From NCBI RefSeq assembly GCF_012396365.1, contig NZ_JAAXPG010000021.1, forward strand, positions 1-64,000: 64,000 nt of DNA, read 5' to 3'. The DNA comes from Nocardiopsis alborubida. Its GTDB lineage: Bacteria; Actinomycetota; Actinomycetes; Streptosporangiales; Streptosporangiaceae. Position 1 is the first letter of the stretch. Each line of letters begins with the position of its first letter. Shown one piece after another: positions 1 through 7,512 of this stretch. The notes under the pieces are model-generated. The model had not been told where the DNA came from, made no database searches, and worked only from the letters and a program-made list of their open reading frames with translations. Position numbers and translations under genes: made by a program.

Positions 1-1
1 C

Positions 2-322
2 CTAGGCGCGCGGGCCGCCCCCACCCGCACCGCCGCCGTCTGCCTGTCGGTGGTGCTGTCCGCGGCCGCGGTGAGCGTGGCCGGTCCGATCGCTTTCGTG
101 TCCCTGACCGCGCCGCAGATAGCGCGTCGGCTCTCCGCCGCGCCGGGACCCAACATGGTGCTGTCGGCCCTGGTCGGGGCCCTGCTGCTGGTGACGGCGG
201 ACCTGGCCGTCCAGCAGTCCCCGGTCGGCGACGGGCTGCCGGTCGGCGTCTTCACCATGGGGATCGGCGGCGTCTACCTGGGCTATCTGCTGGTTCGTGA
301 ATGGCGAAAGGGTGTGCTGTGA
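2..322 (+). CDS. FecCD-family iron/siderophore ABC permease (C-terminal part)
   Basis: This is the 3' end of a membrane permease gene that begins outside the window. The visible residues contain the FecCD signature stretch (AGPIAFVSLTAPQIARRL), a glycine-rich membrane helix (LSALVGALLLVTADL) and the closing PVGVFTMGIGG motif that precedes the last helix of BtuC/FecD-type subunits. Such permeases form the inner-membrane channel for ferric siderophore, haem or cobalamin import. The stop codon overlaps the GTG start of the ATPase gene (GTGA), so the two are translationally coupled. The substrate cannot be told from this fragment; no siderophore synthesis genes are in view. Confidence 0.9.
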   Translation, partial: LGARAAPTRTAAVCLSVVLSAAAVSVAGPIAFVSLTAPQIARRLSAAPGPNMVLSALVGALLLVTADLAVQQSPVGDGLPVGVFTMGIGGVYLGYLLVREWRKGVL

Positions 323-1122
323 GTCTGGTGCTGTCCGCGGAGGGCCTGACCCTGGGGTACGGGGCCGAACCGGTCGTGCGCGACCTCGACCTGGGGGTGG
401 CCGAGGGCGAGTTCACCGTCATCGTCGGCCCCAACGGCTGCGGCAAGTCCACGCTGCTCAAGGCCCTGGGGCGGGTGAACAGGCCGATCTCGGGGCGGGT
501 GCTGCTGCACGGCAGGGACGTGCGGGGCCAGCGGGCCAAGGCGGTCGCGCGCCAGATGGCGCTGCTGCCGCAGAGCCCGACCGCCCCCGAGGGCATCACC
601 GTGCGGGCCCTGGCCGCCCGGGGCCGCTTCCCGCATCACACGCTGGTGCGCCAGTGGAGCCCCCAGGACGAGACGGCGATCGGGCGCGCGCTGGAGATGA
701 CCGGGCTGGCCGACCTGGCCGACACCCAGGTGGGCTCGCTCTCGGGCGGCCAGCGCCAGCGCGCCTGGGTGGCGATGGTCCTGGCGCAGGACACCGGTGT
801 CCTCCTGCTGGACGAGCCCACCACCTACCTGGACATCGCCCACCAGTACGACCTGATGGAGCTGTTCGCCGACCTGCACCGCCGGGGGCGCACGGTGGTC
901 GCGGTCCTGCACGACCTGGCCCAGGCCGCCCGGTTCGCCACCCGCCTGGTGCTGATGGAGTCGGGCAGGGTGGTCGCCGACGGCCCTCCGGAGGAGGTCG
1001 TGACCGCCCGTCTGGTGGAGGAGGTGTTCGGGCTGCCCTGCGACGTGGTGCCCGACCCGCGCACCCGCACACCGCTGGTCATCCCGCACGAGAGGGGGTG
1101 CCGCGCCGGAGGCGTCGGTTGA
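319..1122 (+). CDS. FecE-type ABC transporter ATP-binding protein
   Basis: Cytoplasmic ATPase of an iron-siderophore-type importer, about 267 residues, the usual FecE length. It shows Walker A (GPNGCGKST, about residues 37-45), the signature LSGGQRQR (about 142), Walker B followed by the D-loop (LLLDEPTTYLD) and the H-loop histidine in VLHDLAQA. The GTG at 319 is chosen because AAAGGG lies 6 bases upstream and the codon overlaps the permease stop; an ATG at 301 in the same frame is the alternative. The gene is last in its operon and converges on the GbsR-like regulator. Confidence 0.9.
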   Translation: MSLVLSAEGLTLGYGAEPVVRDLDLGVAEGEFTVIVGPNGCGKSTLLKALGRVNRPISGRVLLHGRDVRGQRAKAVARQMALLPQSPTAPEGITVRALAARGRFPHHTLVRQWSPQDETAIGRALEMTGLADLADTQVGSLSGGQRQRAWVAMVLAQDTGVLLLDEPTTYLDIAHQYDLMELFADLHRRGRTVVAVLHDLAQAARFATRLVLMESGRVVADGPPEEVVTARLVEEVFGLPCDVVPDPRTRTPLVIPHERGCRAGGVG

Positions 1123-1185
1123 GGGTGTCCCGCCCTCCGCGAAGCGGCTCCCGGGCGGTGGCGGGCGACGGGCGGGCCCGCCCCC

Positions 1186-1686
1186 TCAACCCCGCCGGGC
1201 CTTGTACTCCTCCCAGGAGGAGAGCAGGGTGTCGTGGTAGTCGTCCAGCCAGGTCATGTAGTCGTGCATGTTGCGCAGCCGGGTGCGCGCGGGCGGGCTC
1301 AGGCCGGGCAGGCGCTCCAGGGCCGATGCCGCGAGCTCCCTCTGCCGCCGCAGGTAGGAGCGCTCGTTGCGCAGGAACCCGCCCCAGACGTCCTCGTCCA
1401 TGGCGACCAGCCGCGAGCGGCGCCCGGGGGAGGCGACCAGTTCCACGAAGCCCATCTCGCGCAGGCGGCGCACCGACTGCGACACCGAACCCCGGCTGAC
1501 CCGGGCGCCGTCGGCGATCTCCTCGGCGCTCACGGCCTCGCGGTCGGCGACGAGCAGGTAGCCCACGATGCGGCCCTCGGCGCGGGGGCGGCCCTGCGAC
1601 TGCCAGTACTCGGAGAAGCGCCCGACGAAGTCGTCGCGGAACTGCGTGTCCTCGTCCGTCTGCGCGCTCTCCGCCATGGGGGCCAC
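1186..1686 (-). CDS. GbsR/MarR-like winged-helix transcriptional regulator
   Basis: A 166-residue DNA-binding protein. The central segment (SAEEIADGARVSRGSVSQSVRRLREMGFVE read in part) is a winged helix-turn-helix of the GbsR/MarR type, followed by a basic wing (SPGRRSR) and a long helical C-terminus likely used for dimerisation. GbsR-type proteins usually control osmolyte, efflux or export genes; the target here is unknown. The next start in frame, ATG at 1677, would remove three residues. It is convergent with the iron ABC operon and lies downstream of a TetR gene on the same strand, separated by a hairpin terminator. Confidence 0.8.
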   Translation of the reverse strand: MAPMAESAQTDEDTQFRDDFVGRFSEYWQSQGRPRAEGRIVGYLLVADREAVSAEEIADGARVSRGSVSQSVRRLREMGFVELVASPGRRSRLVAMDEDVWGGFLRNERSYLRRQRELAASALERLPGLSPPARTRLRNMHDYMTWLDDYHDTLLSSWEEYKARRG

Positions 1687-1743
1687 GATAGCGCCTGAGA
1701 CGGGGCGTTCCGGGCCCGCCCGAGGGCTTGGACCGCACCCCTC

Positions 1744-1769
1744 CGCCCCGCCCGGCGCCGGGCGGGGCG
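1744..1769 (-). terminator. GC-rich perfect palindrome, terminator of the TetR gene
   Basis: A perfect 13+13 base palindrome (arms CGCCCCGCCCGGC and its complement) lies 8 bases after the stop of the TetR gene that ends at 1778. There is no U-tract, which is common in actinomycete terminators. Confidence 0.55.
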
Positions 1770-1777
1770 TTCGCGGT

Positions 1778-2374
1778 TCAGGTGCGGCGCAGGGACTCCA
1801 GCATGCGCGACAGCGCCGCCCACACCTGCTCCAGGTCCCCGGGGTCGTCGCTGTCGGCCAGCCACAGCGCGGCCTCGTTCATCGCCCCCGAGAGCAGGTG
1901 GGCCACGGGCGCGACCGGCCGCGGCTCCAGGACGCCCGCCTCGACCAGCGCGGAGAGCGCCTCGGCCAAGTGACGGGCCGACGCGGCCTCGTCCAGGGCG
2001 CGCCAGGCGCTCCAGCCCAGGACGGCGGGCCCGTCCACCAGCATGATCCGTCGCACGTCCGGCGCTGTGCTGGCGGTGAGGAAGGCCCGGCACCCGGAGG
2101 TCAGCCGGTCCCACGGGTCGGGGTGCGCGTCCGCCGCCCGCGCCACGGCGTCGCCGACCTCGGACTGCACCTCCTCCAGGACCGCGCGGAACAGGTCCGG
2201 CTTGCCCTCGAAGTGGTGGTACAGGGCGCCCTTGGTGACCGCGGAGTCCGCCACGATCCGGGCCAGCCCCACCCCGCCGTACCCGTACGCGGTGAACAGC
2301 CTGCGGGCCTCGCGCAGCAGGACCCGCCTGGTGCGCTCCCGCTGCCGGGCGCGGCTTCCCGGTTCCGCGGCCAT
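1778..2374 (-). CDS. TetR-family repressor, divergent from a VOC gene
   Basis: A 198-residue one-component regulator. The N-terminal helix-turn-helix is clear (ARRLFTAYGYGGVGLARI, then VTKGALYHHFEGKPDLF), followed by a variable ligand-binding helical domain. TetR proteins repress a nearby gene until a small molecule binds. It is transcribed divergently from the VOC gene at 2458, and the 84-base gap holds two copies of a CATACCGAAGGTA inverted-repeat sequence, so autoregulation plus control of the VOC gene is the simple reading. The ATG is preceded by GGAGGGGG on the coding strand. Confidence 0.88.
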   Translation of the reverse strand: MAAEPGSRARQRERTRRVLLREARRLFTAYGYGGVGLARIVADSAVTKGALYHHFEGKPDLFRAVLEEVQSEVGDAVARAADAHPDPWDRLTSGCRAFLTASTAPDVRRIMLVDGPAVLGWSAWRALDEAASARHLAEALSALVEAGVLEPRPVAPVAHLLSGAMNEAALWLADSDDPGDLEQVWAALSRMLESLRRT

Positions 2375-2396
2375 GTCCGGACCCCCTCCTTGTTGA

Positions 2397-2443
2397 CATA
2401 CCGAAGGTATGCCAATAGCGTACCTTCACATACCGAAGGTACG
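2397..2443. promoter_or_regulatory. Double TetR-type operator in the divergent promoter
   Basis: CATACCGAAGGTATG at 2397-2411 is a palindrome with arms CATACC/GGTATG. CATACCGAAGGTACG at 2429-2443 repeats it 32 bases further on (three helical turns). The second copy is also the right part of a longer dyad, GTACCTTC (2420-2427) and GAAGGTAC (2435-2442). The second copy abuts the ribosome binding site of the VOC gene. Confidence 0.75.
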
Positions 2444-2457
2444 TGAAAGGTGGGGCC

Positions 2458-2874
2458 ATGCGGCTCAACAGCTTCTACCCGGTGGTCGGGACGCCCCGGC
2501 TGGCCGAGTCCCGGGACTTCTACGTCGGCCTGTTCGGCTTCGAGGAGACCTTCGCCGCCGACTGGTACGTGAGTCTGCGCAGGCCCGGCCCGCCCGAGTA
2601 CGAGCTGGCCCTGCTCGACCCCGGGCACCCCACCGTGCCCGAGGGCTACCGCAGGCCCGTCCAGGGTCTGCTGCTCAACTTCGAGGTGGAGGACGTGGAC
2701 GCCGAGTGGGAGCGCCTGGTGGTGCGCGGCGGCCTGCGTCCCGAGCTGGGGATCCGCACCGAGGACTTCGGCCAGCGGCACTTCATCGTCGCCGACCCCG
2801 GCGGGGTCCTGGTCGACGTCATCACACCCGTCGCGCCCTCGGAGGAGTACGGGGACAACTTCGTGCGGGGCTGA
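2458..2874 (+). CDS. VOC (glyoxalase/bleomycin-resistance) family protein
   Basis: A 138-residue single-unit vicinal-oxygen-chelate protein: the first beta-alpha module begins NSFYPVV and continues [13 protein letters not shown], and the second ends [13 protein letters not shown]. Members either use a divalent metal for chemistry on small electrophiles or bind and sequester drugs; this sequence does not decide between them. The start is the ATG at 2458, with AAAGGTGG upstream; a GTG at 2443 lies inside the operator and is unlikely. Control by the divergent TetR protein suggests a response to a small toxic or signal compound. Confidence 0.82.
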   Translation: MRLNSFYPVVGTPRLAESRDFYVGLFGFEETFAADWYVSLRRPGPPEYELALLDPGHPTVPEGYRRPVQGLLLNFEVEDVDAEWERLVVRGGLRPELGIRTEDFGQRHFIVADPGGVLVDVITPVAPSEEYGDNFVRG

Positions 2875-2932
2875 GGGCCGCCCCGCCCCGCGCGCCCGGT
2901 ACGGTCGGCGTGACAGAGGAGGGGCGAAGGCT

Positions 2933-3694
2933 GTGGCGATGACGCTGGAACAGGCCTCGTGCCTGGCGGAGGAGGCCCACGCCGGGCAGGTCGACCGGGC
3001 CGGCCGGCCCTACGCCGAGCACGTGTTCGCGGTGCGCGACCTGCTCGCCGGGCACGGGGAACGCGCCCAGGCGGCCGGGGTGCTGCACGACGTGCTGGAG
3101 GACACCCCGCTCACCGCCGACGACCTGCGCGCCAGGGGCTGTCCGGAGGAGGTCGTGCGCGCGGTGGAGTCGGTGACCCGGCGCGCGGGCGAGCCCTACG
3201 AGGAGATGGTGCGCCGCGCCGCCGCCGACCCGCTGGGCAGACTGGTCAAGCTCGCCGACAACGCCCACAACTCCGACGAGCGCCGCCTGGGCCTGCTGCC
3301 CGCCGAGCAGGCGCGGAGGCTGCGCGCCAAGTACGCCCGCGCCCGGCGGATCCTGGAGGAGGGCACGGAGGAGGACCAGCTCTCCGGGACGGCGCTCCCG
3401 CGCGCCACGCTCCTGGTCCTCTACACCGACCGCGTCGAGGAGTGCCGCGCCTTCTACGCCGGGCTCGGTCTGCGCTTCGTCCGCGAGCGGCACGGTTCGG
3501 GGCCCGAGCACCACGCGGCCGAGCTGGCCGACGGCATGGTCGTCGAGATCTACCCGGCCGCCGCCGAGCGCTCCACGGGCGCGGTGCGCCTCGGGTTCAC
3601 CGTGCACGGGCACCGCGCCGTCCCGCCCCTGGAACCGGGCCGCCGCGTGCTCACCGACCCCGAGGGGCGCAAGGTCGACCTGCGAGTGGTGTGA
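2933..3694 (+). CDS. Fusion of small alarmone hydrolase (SAH/MESH1-like HD) and VOC domain
   Basis: A 253-residue two-domain protein. Residues about 5-145 match the HD hydrolase domain of RelA/SpoT homologues: AHAGQ at the start, PYAEHV, then the metal motif LHDVLEDT and a late LVKLADNAHN. SAH enzymes remove the pyrophosphate from (p)ppGpp. There is no synthetase domain. Residues about 155-253 form a short VOC-like module (LLVLYTDRVEECRAFYAGLGL, VVEIYP, DPEGRKVDL, with spaces between). The GTG at 2933 has AGAGGAGGGG 8 bases upstream. The gene stands alone between the VOC gene and a TetR gene. Alarmone hydrolysis is inferred from motifs; the VOC part may be a regulatory sensor or a second enzyme. 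Confidence 0.8.
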   Translation: MAMTLEQASCLAEEAHAGQVDRAGRPYAEHVFAVRDLLAGHGERAQAAGVLHDVLEDTPLTADDLRARGCPEEVVRAVESVTRRAGEPYEEMVRRAAADPLGRLVKLADNAHNSDERRLGLLPAEQARRLRAKYARARRILEEGTEEDQLSGTALPRATLLVLYTDRVEECRAFYAGLGLRFVRERHGSGPEHHAAELADGMVVEIYPAAAERSTGAVRLGFTVHGHRAVPPLEPGRRVLTDPEGRKVDLRVV

Positions 3695-3722
3695 CCAGTG
3701 GCACGCGTGTGCGTGGCGTCGG

Positions 3723-3757
3723 GTACCAGCCGGTCGGTATGCTGTCCCAGCCGGTAT
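3723..3757. promoter_or_regulatory. TetR operator (site A) plus extra half-site
   Basis: GTACCAGCCGGTCGGTAT at 3723-3740 is an imperfect 18-bp palindrome; a further half-site, GCCGGTAT, lies at 3750-3757. The reverse complement aligns with the sites at 8281 and 9860. It lies 53 bases before the ATG of the TetR gene, which suggests autoregulation. Confidence 0.72.
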
Positions 3758-3792
3758 TTCCGGGACTGACGGGGCACGAGGTGGGGCAGCAC

Positions 3793-4407
3793 ATGGCGCG
3801 AGGACAGCAGACGGCCGAGGCCGACACACCGACCAGGTCGGTGCCCGAGCGCCTCCTGGGGGCGGCGACGCGCCTGTTCGCCTCCAACGGCTACGAGGGC
3901 ACCTCCGTGCAGGAGGTCGTGGCCGCTGCGGGCGTCACCAAGGGCGCCATGTACCACTACTTCGGCTCCAAGGACGACCTGCTCTACGAGGTCTACGCGC
4001 GCGTGCTGCGCATGCAGACCGAACACCTGGTGCGGATCGCCTCCCGGGACGAGCCGGTGGCCGACCGCGTGCACGCCGCCGCGGCCGACGTCATCGTCAC
4101 CAGCGTCGCCAACCTCGACGACACCGTCATCTTCTTCCGCTCCATGCACCAGCTGAGCGAGGACAAGCAGCGCGCCGTGCGCGCCGAGCGCCGCCGCTAC
4201 CACGAGATCTTCCGGGACATGGTCGCCCAGGGGCAGGACGAGGGGGTCTTCCGCACCGACGTCTCCGCCGACCTGGTGGTGAACTACTTCTTCGGCTCGG
4301 TGCACCACCTGAGCACCTGGTACCACCCGGGCGGAGCGCTCAGCGGCGAGGACGTGGGGCGCCACTTCGCCGACCTGCTCGTGGCGGGGCTGCGCCCCGG
4401 GGCCTGA
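3793..4407 (+). CDS. TetR-family regulator of the acyl-CoA dehydrogenase regulon
   Basis: A 204-residue regulator. The DNA-binding region runs from about residue 15 to 65 (LLGAATRLFASNGYEGTSVQ and VTKGAMYHYFGSKDDLLYEV); the C-terminal domain has a long helical bundle typical of TetR proteins that bind acyl-CoA or fatty acids. The ATG at 3793 is preceded by GAGGTGGGG at 3778-3786; the reading frame is open further upstream but without a ribosome site. The gene faces the end of the acyl-CoA dehydrogenase operon. The same operator lies before this gene, before the SDR operon and before the quinone oxidoreductase gene, so it probably controls all three. Confidence 0.85.
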   Translation: MARGQQTAEADTPTRSVPERLLGAATRLFASNGYEGTSVQEVVAAAGVTKGAMYHYFGSKDDLLYEVYARVLRMQTEHLVRIASRDEPVADRVHAAAADVIVTSVANLDDTVIFFRSMHQLSEDKQRAVRAERRRYHEIFRDMVAQGQDEGVFRTDVSADLVVNYFFGSVHHLSTWYHPGGALSGEDVGRHFADLLVAGLRPGA

Positions 4408-4423
4408 GTGCGGTGACCCGACC

Positions 4424-4464
4424 GCGAGGGGGCCGGACGCGTAGCCCGCGTCCGGCCCCCTCGC
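4424..4464. terminator. Bidirectional terminator, 18-bp perfect stem
   Basis: Arms at 4424-4441 and 4447-4464 are perfectly complementary with a 5-base loop. It sits between the convergent TetR and acyl-CoA dehydrogenase genes and can serve both. Confidence 0.85.
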
Positions 4465-4496
4465 ACGCTCCCGGTGCGGAGCCCCGGAGAGAGGCG

Positions 4497-5711
4497 TTAC
4501 CGGCGGTACTTGCGCAGCTCCGCGCGGCCCAGCGAGCGCAGGTGCACCTCGTCGGGCCCGTCGGCCAGCCGCAGCGACCGCACCCCGGCCAGCCATCCGG
4601 CCAGGGGCAGGTCCTGGCTGACTCCGGCCGCGCCGTGCGCCTGGATCGCCTTGTCCAGGATCCACTCCACCGTGCGCGGGGTGGCGATCTTGATCGCCTG
4701 GATCTCGGTGTGCGCGCCCCTGTTGCCCACCGTGTCCATCAGGTAGGCGGTCTTGAGCACCAGCAGCCGCAGCTGCTCGATGGCCACGCGCGCCTCGGCG
4801 ATCCACTCGCGGACCACGCCCTGGTCGGCCAGCGGCCGCCCGAAGGCCACGCGGTCCAGCACCCGGCGGCAGGTGAGCTCCAGGGCCCGCTCGGCCATGC
4901 CGATGCCGCGCATGCAGTGGTGGATGCGGCCCGGCCCCAGCCGGGCCTGGGCGATGGCGAACCCCTCGCCCTCGTCGCCGACGAGGTTCGAGACGGGCAC
5001 CCGCACGTCCTCGAACACCACCTCGGCGTGGCCGCCGTGGTCGCTGTCGTCGTAGCCGTACACCGTCATGCCCCGCCTGACCGTCAGCCCGGGGGTGTCG
5101 CGTGGCACCAGCACCATGCTCTGCTGCTTGTGCCGCTCGGCGTCGGGGTCGGTCTTGCCCATCACGATGAACACGGCGCACTCGGGGTTGAGGGCCCCGG
5201 TGATGTACCACTTGTGCCCGTTGACCACGTACTCGTCACCGTCGCGGACGATGCTGGTGGTGATGTTGGTGGCGTCGGAGGAGGCCACCGCGGGCTCGGT
5301 CATCGCGAACGCCGACCGGATCCGGGCGTCGAGCAGGGGCTCCAACCAACGCTCGCGCTGCTCCGGGGTGCCGAACATCGTCAGCACCTCCATGTTCCCG
5401 GTGTCGGGTGCGGCGCAGTTGAGCGCGATCGGGGCCAGACGCGGACTGCGCCCGGTGATCTCCGCCAGCGGCGCGTACCGCAGGTTGGGCAGGCCGCCGT
5501 GCTCGGGGTGGCCCGCCAGGAACAGGTTCCACAGCCCGCGCTCGCGCGCCTCGGCCTGGAGTTCGCGCACCACCGGCGCGGTCGACCAGTGGTCCCCGCG
5601 CGCGGCCAGCTGCTCCGCCAGCACCGCCTCGGCCGGGTAGACGCGCTCGTCCATGAAGGCGAGCAGCCGCTCGCGCAGCTCCTCGGTCTCCTCGTCGTGG
5701 GCGAAGTCCAT
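4497..5711 (-). CDS. Acyl-CoA dehydrogenase, ACAD10/11-like
   Basis: A 404-residue FAD enzyme of the acyl-CoA dehydrogenase family. Visible signatures are FAMTEPAVASSDATNI (flavin and substrate loop), the KWYITGA core, LGPGRIHHCMR and the C-terminal DGPDEVH segment. This C-terminus resembles the dehydrogenase domain of ACAD10/ACAD11 and LvaC rather than the classic short- or medium-chain enzymes. The gene is the last of a four-gene operon: its ATG follows the kinase stop by one base, with AAGGAGGA inside the kinase end. In ACAD10/11 this domain removes phosphate from 4-phosphoacyl-CoA made by a fused APH-type kinase; here the two parts are separate neighbouring genes. The substrate chain length is not visible. 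Confidence 0.88.
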   Translation of the reverse strand: MDFAHDEETEELRERLLAFMDERVYPAEAVLAEQLAARGDHWSTAPVVRELQAEARERGLWNLFLAGHPEHGGLPNLRYAPLAEITGRSPRLAPIALNCAAPDTGNMEVLTMFGTPEQRERWLEPLLDARIRSAFAMTEPAVASSDATNITTSIVRDGDEYVVNGHKWYITGALNPECAVFIVMGKTDPDAERHKQQSMVLVPRDTPGLTVRRGMTVYGYDDSDHGGHAEVVFEDVRVPVSNLVGDEGEGFAIAQARLGPGRIHHCMRGIGMAERALELTCRRVLDRVAFGRPLADQGVVREWIAEARVAIEQLRLLVLKTAYLMDTVGNRGAHTEIQAIKIATPRTVEWILDKAIQAHGAAGVSQDLPLAGWLAGVRSLRLADGPDEVHLRSLGRAELRKYRR

Positions 5712-5712
5712 A

Positions 5713-6738
5713 TCAGTCCTCCTTGAGCATGGTGTGTGCGCGCGCGACCAGGGGGGCGACCATCTCGCCGACCCGGTCGAAGCCCGACCCGACGGTCAGC
5801 CCCTGGCTGTGGCGGAAGTGGATGCCCTCGGCGATCACCGCGAGCTTGAAGCAGCCCAGGGCCACGTACCAGCCCAGCCGGGACACGTCGCGGCCGGTCG
5901 CGGCGGCGTACATGCCCACCAGCTCCTCGGGGGAGGGGTAGCCCTCGGCGGAGGTGGCGGGCGCGGCGCCCACGCCCACGGGCTGCGCCTGGTAGACGAG
6001 CATCAGGCCCAGGTCCACGAGCGGGTCGCCGAGCGTGGCCATCTCCCAGTCCAGGACCGCGTTGATGCGGCCCTCGGAGGTGACCAGCACGTTGTCCAGG
6101 CGGTAGTCGCCGTGCACGATCGCGGGCGCCGACTGCTCGGGCAGTGTCGCGGCGAGCCTCCCGTGCAGCTCGTCGATGCCGGGGATGTCCCGGTTGCGGG
6201 AGGCCTCCAGCTGCTTGCCCCAGCGGCGCACCTGGCGCTCCAGGAACCCCTGCGGGCGGCCGAAGTCGCCCAGCCCCACCTCCTCGGGCGCCACCGCGTG
6301 CAGCTCGCCCAGGGTGGCGATCAGCGCCTCGGCGACGCCGCGGACGGCCCCGGCGCCCAGCGGGGCGATCTCGTCGCGGGTGCGGAAGGGGGTGCCCGCC
6401 ACGTGCTCCATGACGTAGAACGGCGCGCCCAGCACCCCGGTGTCCTCGCACAGCACGTGTGTGCGGGGTACGGGCACGGCGGTGTCGCGCAGCGCGCTCA
6501 TCACCCGGTACTCACGGGGCATGTCGTGCGCGGTGGCCAGCACGTGGCCCAGCGGCGGGCGGCGCACCACCCAGCTGCCGGTGCCGTCGGTGACCACGTA
6601 GGTCAGGTTGGACTTGCCGCCCGCGACCACCCGGCCCTCCAGCGGGCCCGCGACCAGGCCGGGCGCGGCCGCGTCCAGGTGGGCGCGCAGGCTGGTGAGG
6701 TCCAGGCCCGGGAGCTCGTCCGTGTGCTCGCCGTTCAC
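5713..6738 (-). CDS. APH-type phosphotransferase (ACAD10/11 kinase-like, LvaA-like)
   Basis: A 341-residue protein kinase-like phosphotransferase. It has the glycine/lysine start (AGGKSNLTY), the catalytic loop VHGDYRLDNVLV and the metal-binding ILDWE-like motif VLDWEMATLGDPLVDLG. This subgroup is often called aminoglycoside phosphotransferase, but its members next to acyl-CoA dehydrogenases phosphorylate the 4-hydroxyl of hydroxyacyl-CoAs, as shown for LvaA in levulinate use and for ACAD10/11. The start is a GTG at 6738 overlapping the SDR stop (GTGA), with GAGGGG upstream. Antibiotic resistance is an unlikely role in this operon. Confidence 0.86.
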   Translation of the reverse strand: MNGEHTDELPGLDLTSLRAHLDAAAPGLVAGPLEGRVVAGGKSNLTYVVTDGTGSWVVRRPPLGHVLATAHDMPREYRVMSALRDTAVPVPRTHVLCEDTGVLGAPFYVMEHVAGTPFRTRDEIAPLGAGAVRGVAEALIATLGELHAVAPEEVGLGDFGRPQGFLERQVRRWGKQLEASRNRDIPGIDELHGRLAATLPEQSAPAIVHGDYRLDNVLVTSEGRINAVLDWEMATLGDPLVDLGLMLVYQAQPVGVGAAPATSAEGYPSPEELVGMYAAATGRDVSRLGWYVALGCFKLAVIAEGIHFRHSQGLTVGSGFDRVGEMVAPLVARAHTMLKED

Positions 6739-7511
6739 GCCTGCCCCTCGAAGACCCTGGCCTGGAGACGGCGCATCCCCGAGAGCCAGCGGTCGGTGTC
6801 GTCGGCCCGGGCCGCGTAGTGGTCGGCGACCTGGGGGTGCGGCAGGATCAGGAAGCGCCCGTCGGCGAGGCCGACCATCACCGCGTCGGCGACCTCCTCG
6901 GGGGTGATCGCCTCCGGGGACAGGATGGCCCTGCCGGTGTCGCCGCTGCTCTCCAGCAGGTTGGTGCGCACGCCCATCGGGCACACGCACTGCACGGTGA
7001 TCCCGCGGTCGCCGTAGGTGGCCGACATCCACTCGCCGAAGGCCAGCGCGGCGTGCTTGGTCACCGAGTACGGCGCGCTGCCCAGCATCGTGAGCAGGCC
7101 CGCCGCCGACACGGTGGTCAGGAAGCGGCCCTGCCCGCGCTCCAGCCAGCCGGGCAGCAGCTCGCGGGCGGCGCGCACGTGGGCCATCACGTTGACCTGC
7201 CAGGCCAGGTCCCAGTCGGCCTCGGGGGCCTCGGGACCGCCGCCCACGCCCACGCCCGCGTTGGCCACGTACAGGTCGATGCCGCCCAGGTGCGCGCCGG
7301 CCTCGGCCACGAGCGCGGTGACGCCCGCCTCGCCGGCGGCGTCGCCGGGGACGGCCACCCCGCCGATCTCGGCGGCCACGGCCTCGGCCGCGCCCGCGTC
7401 CAGGTCGTTGACCACCACGCGCGCCCCGGCTCCGGCGAGCCTGCGCGCGATCGCGGCGCCGATGCCGTTGCCCGCGCCGGTGACCACGGCTCCGGTGTCG
7501 TTCAGCTCCAT
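6735..7511 (-). CDS. SDR-family oxidoreductase (second of operon)
   Basis: A 258-residue short-chain dehydrogenase. Residues near the start give the nucleotide motif TGAGNGIG; NVMAHV and the catalytic Ser (VSAAG), Tyr and Lys (YSVTKHA) follow in the usual order; CPMGVRT is the post-catalytic loop. The ATG at 7511 is preferred over the GTG at 7520 because GGAGG lies 8 bases before it and because it follows the previous stop by one base. In this operon it probably oxidises or reduces a hydroxyl/keto group on an acyl-CoA or related acid. The true substrate is unknown. Confidence 0.87.
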   Translation of the reverse strand: MELNDTGAVVTGAGNGIGAAIARRLAGAGARVVVNDLDAGAAEAVAAEIGGVAVPGDAAGEAGVTALVAEAGAHLGGIDLYVANAGVGVGGGPEAPEADWDLAWQVNVMAHVRAARELLPGWLERGQGRFLTTVSAAGLLTMLGSAPYSVTKHAALAFGEWMSATYGDRGITVQCVCPMGVRTNLLESSGDTGRAILSPEAITPEEVADAVMVGLADGRFLILPHPQVADHYAARADDTDRWLSGMRRLQARVFEGQA

Positions 7512-7512
7512 G

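Noticed and set aside
2959..3792. Upstream extension of the TetR frame that would make a 482-residue protein
   Set aside because: The extension is out of frame with, and shadowed by, the alarmone hydrolase-VOC gene; the ATG at 3793 has a good ribosome site.
5713..6738. Aminoglycoside resistance kinase
   Set aside because: The family name suggests it, but the operon with SDRs and an acyl-CoA dehydrogenase and the ACAD10/11 parallel point to acyl-CoA phosphorylation.
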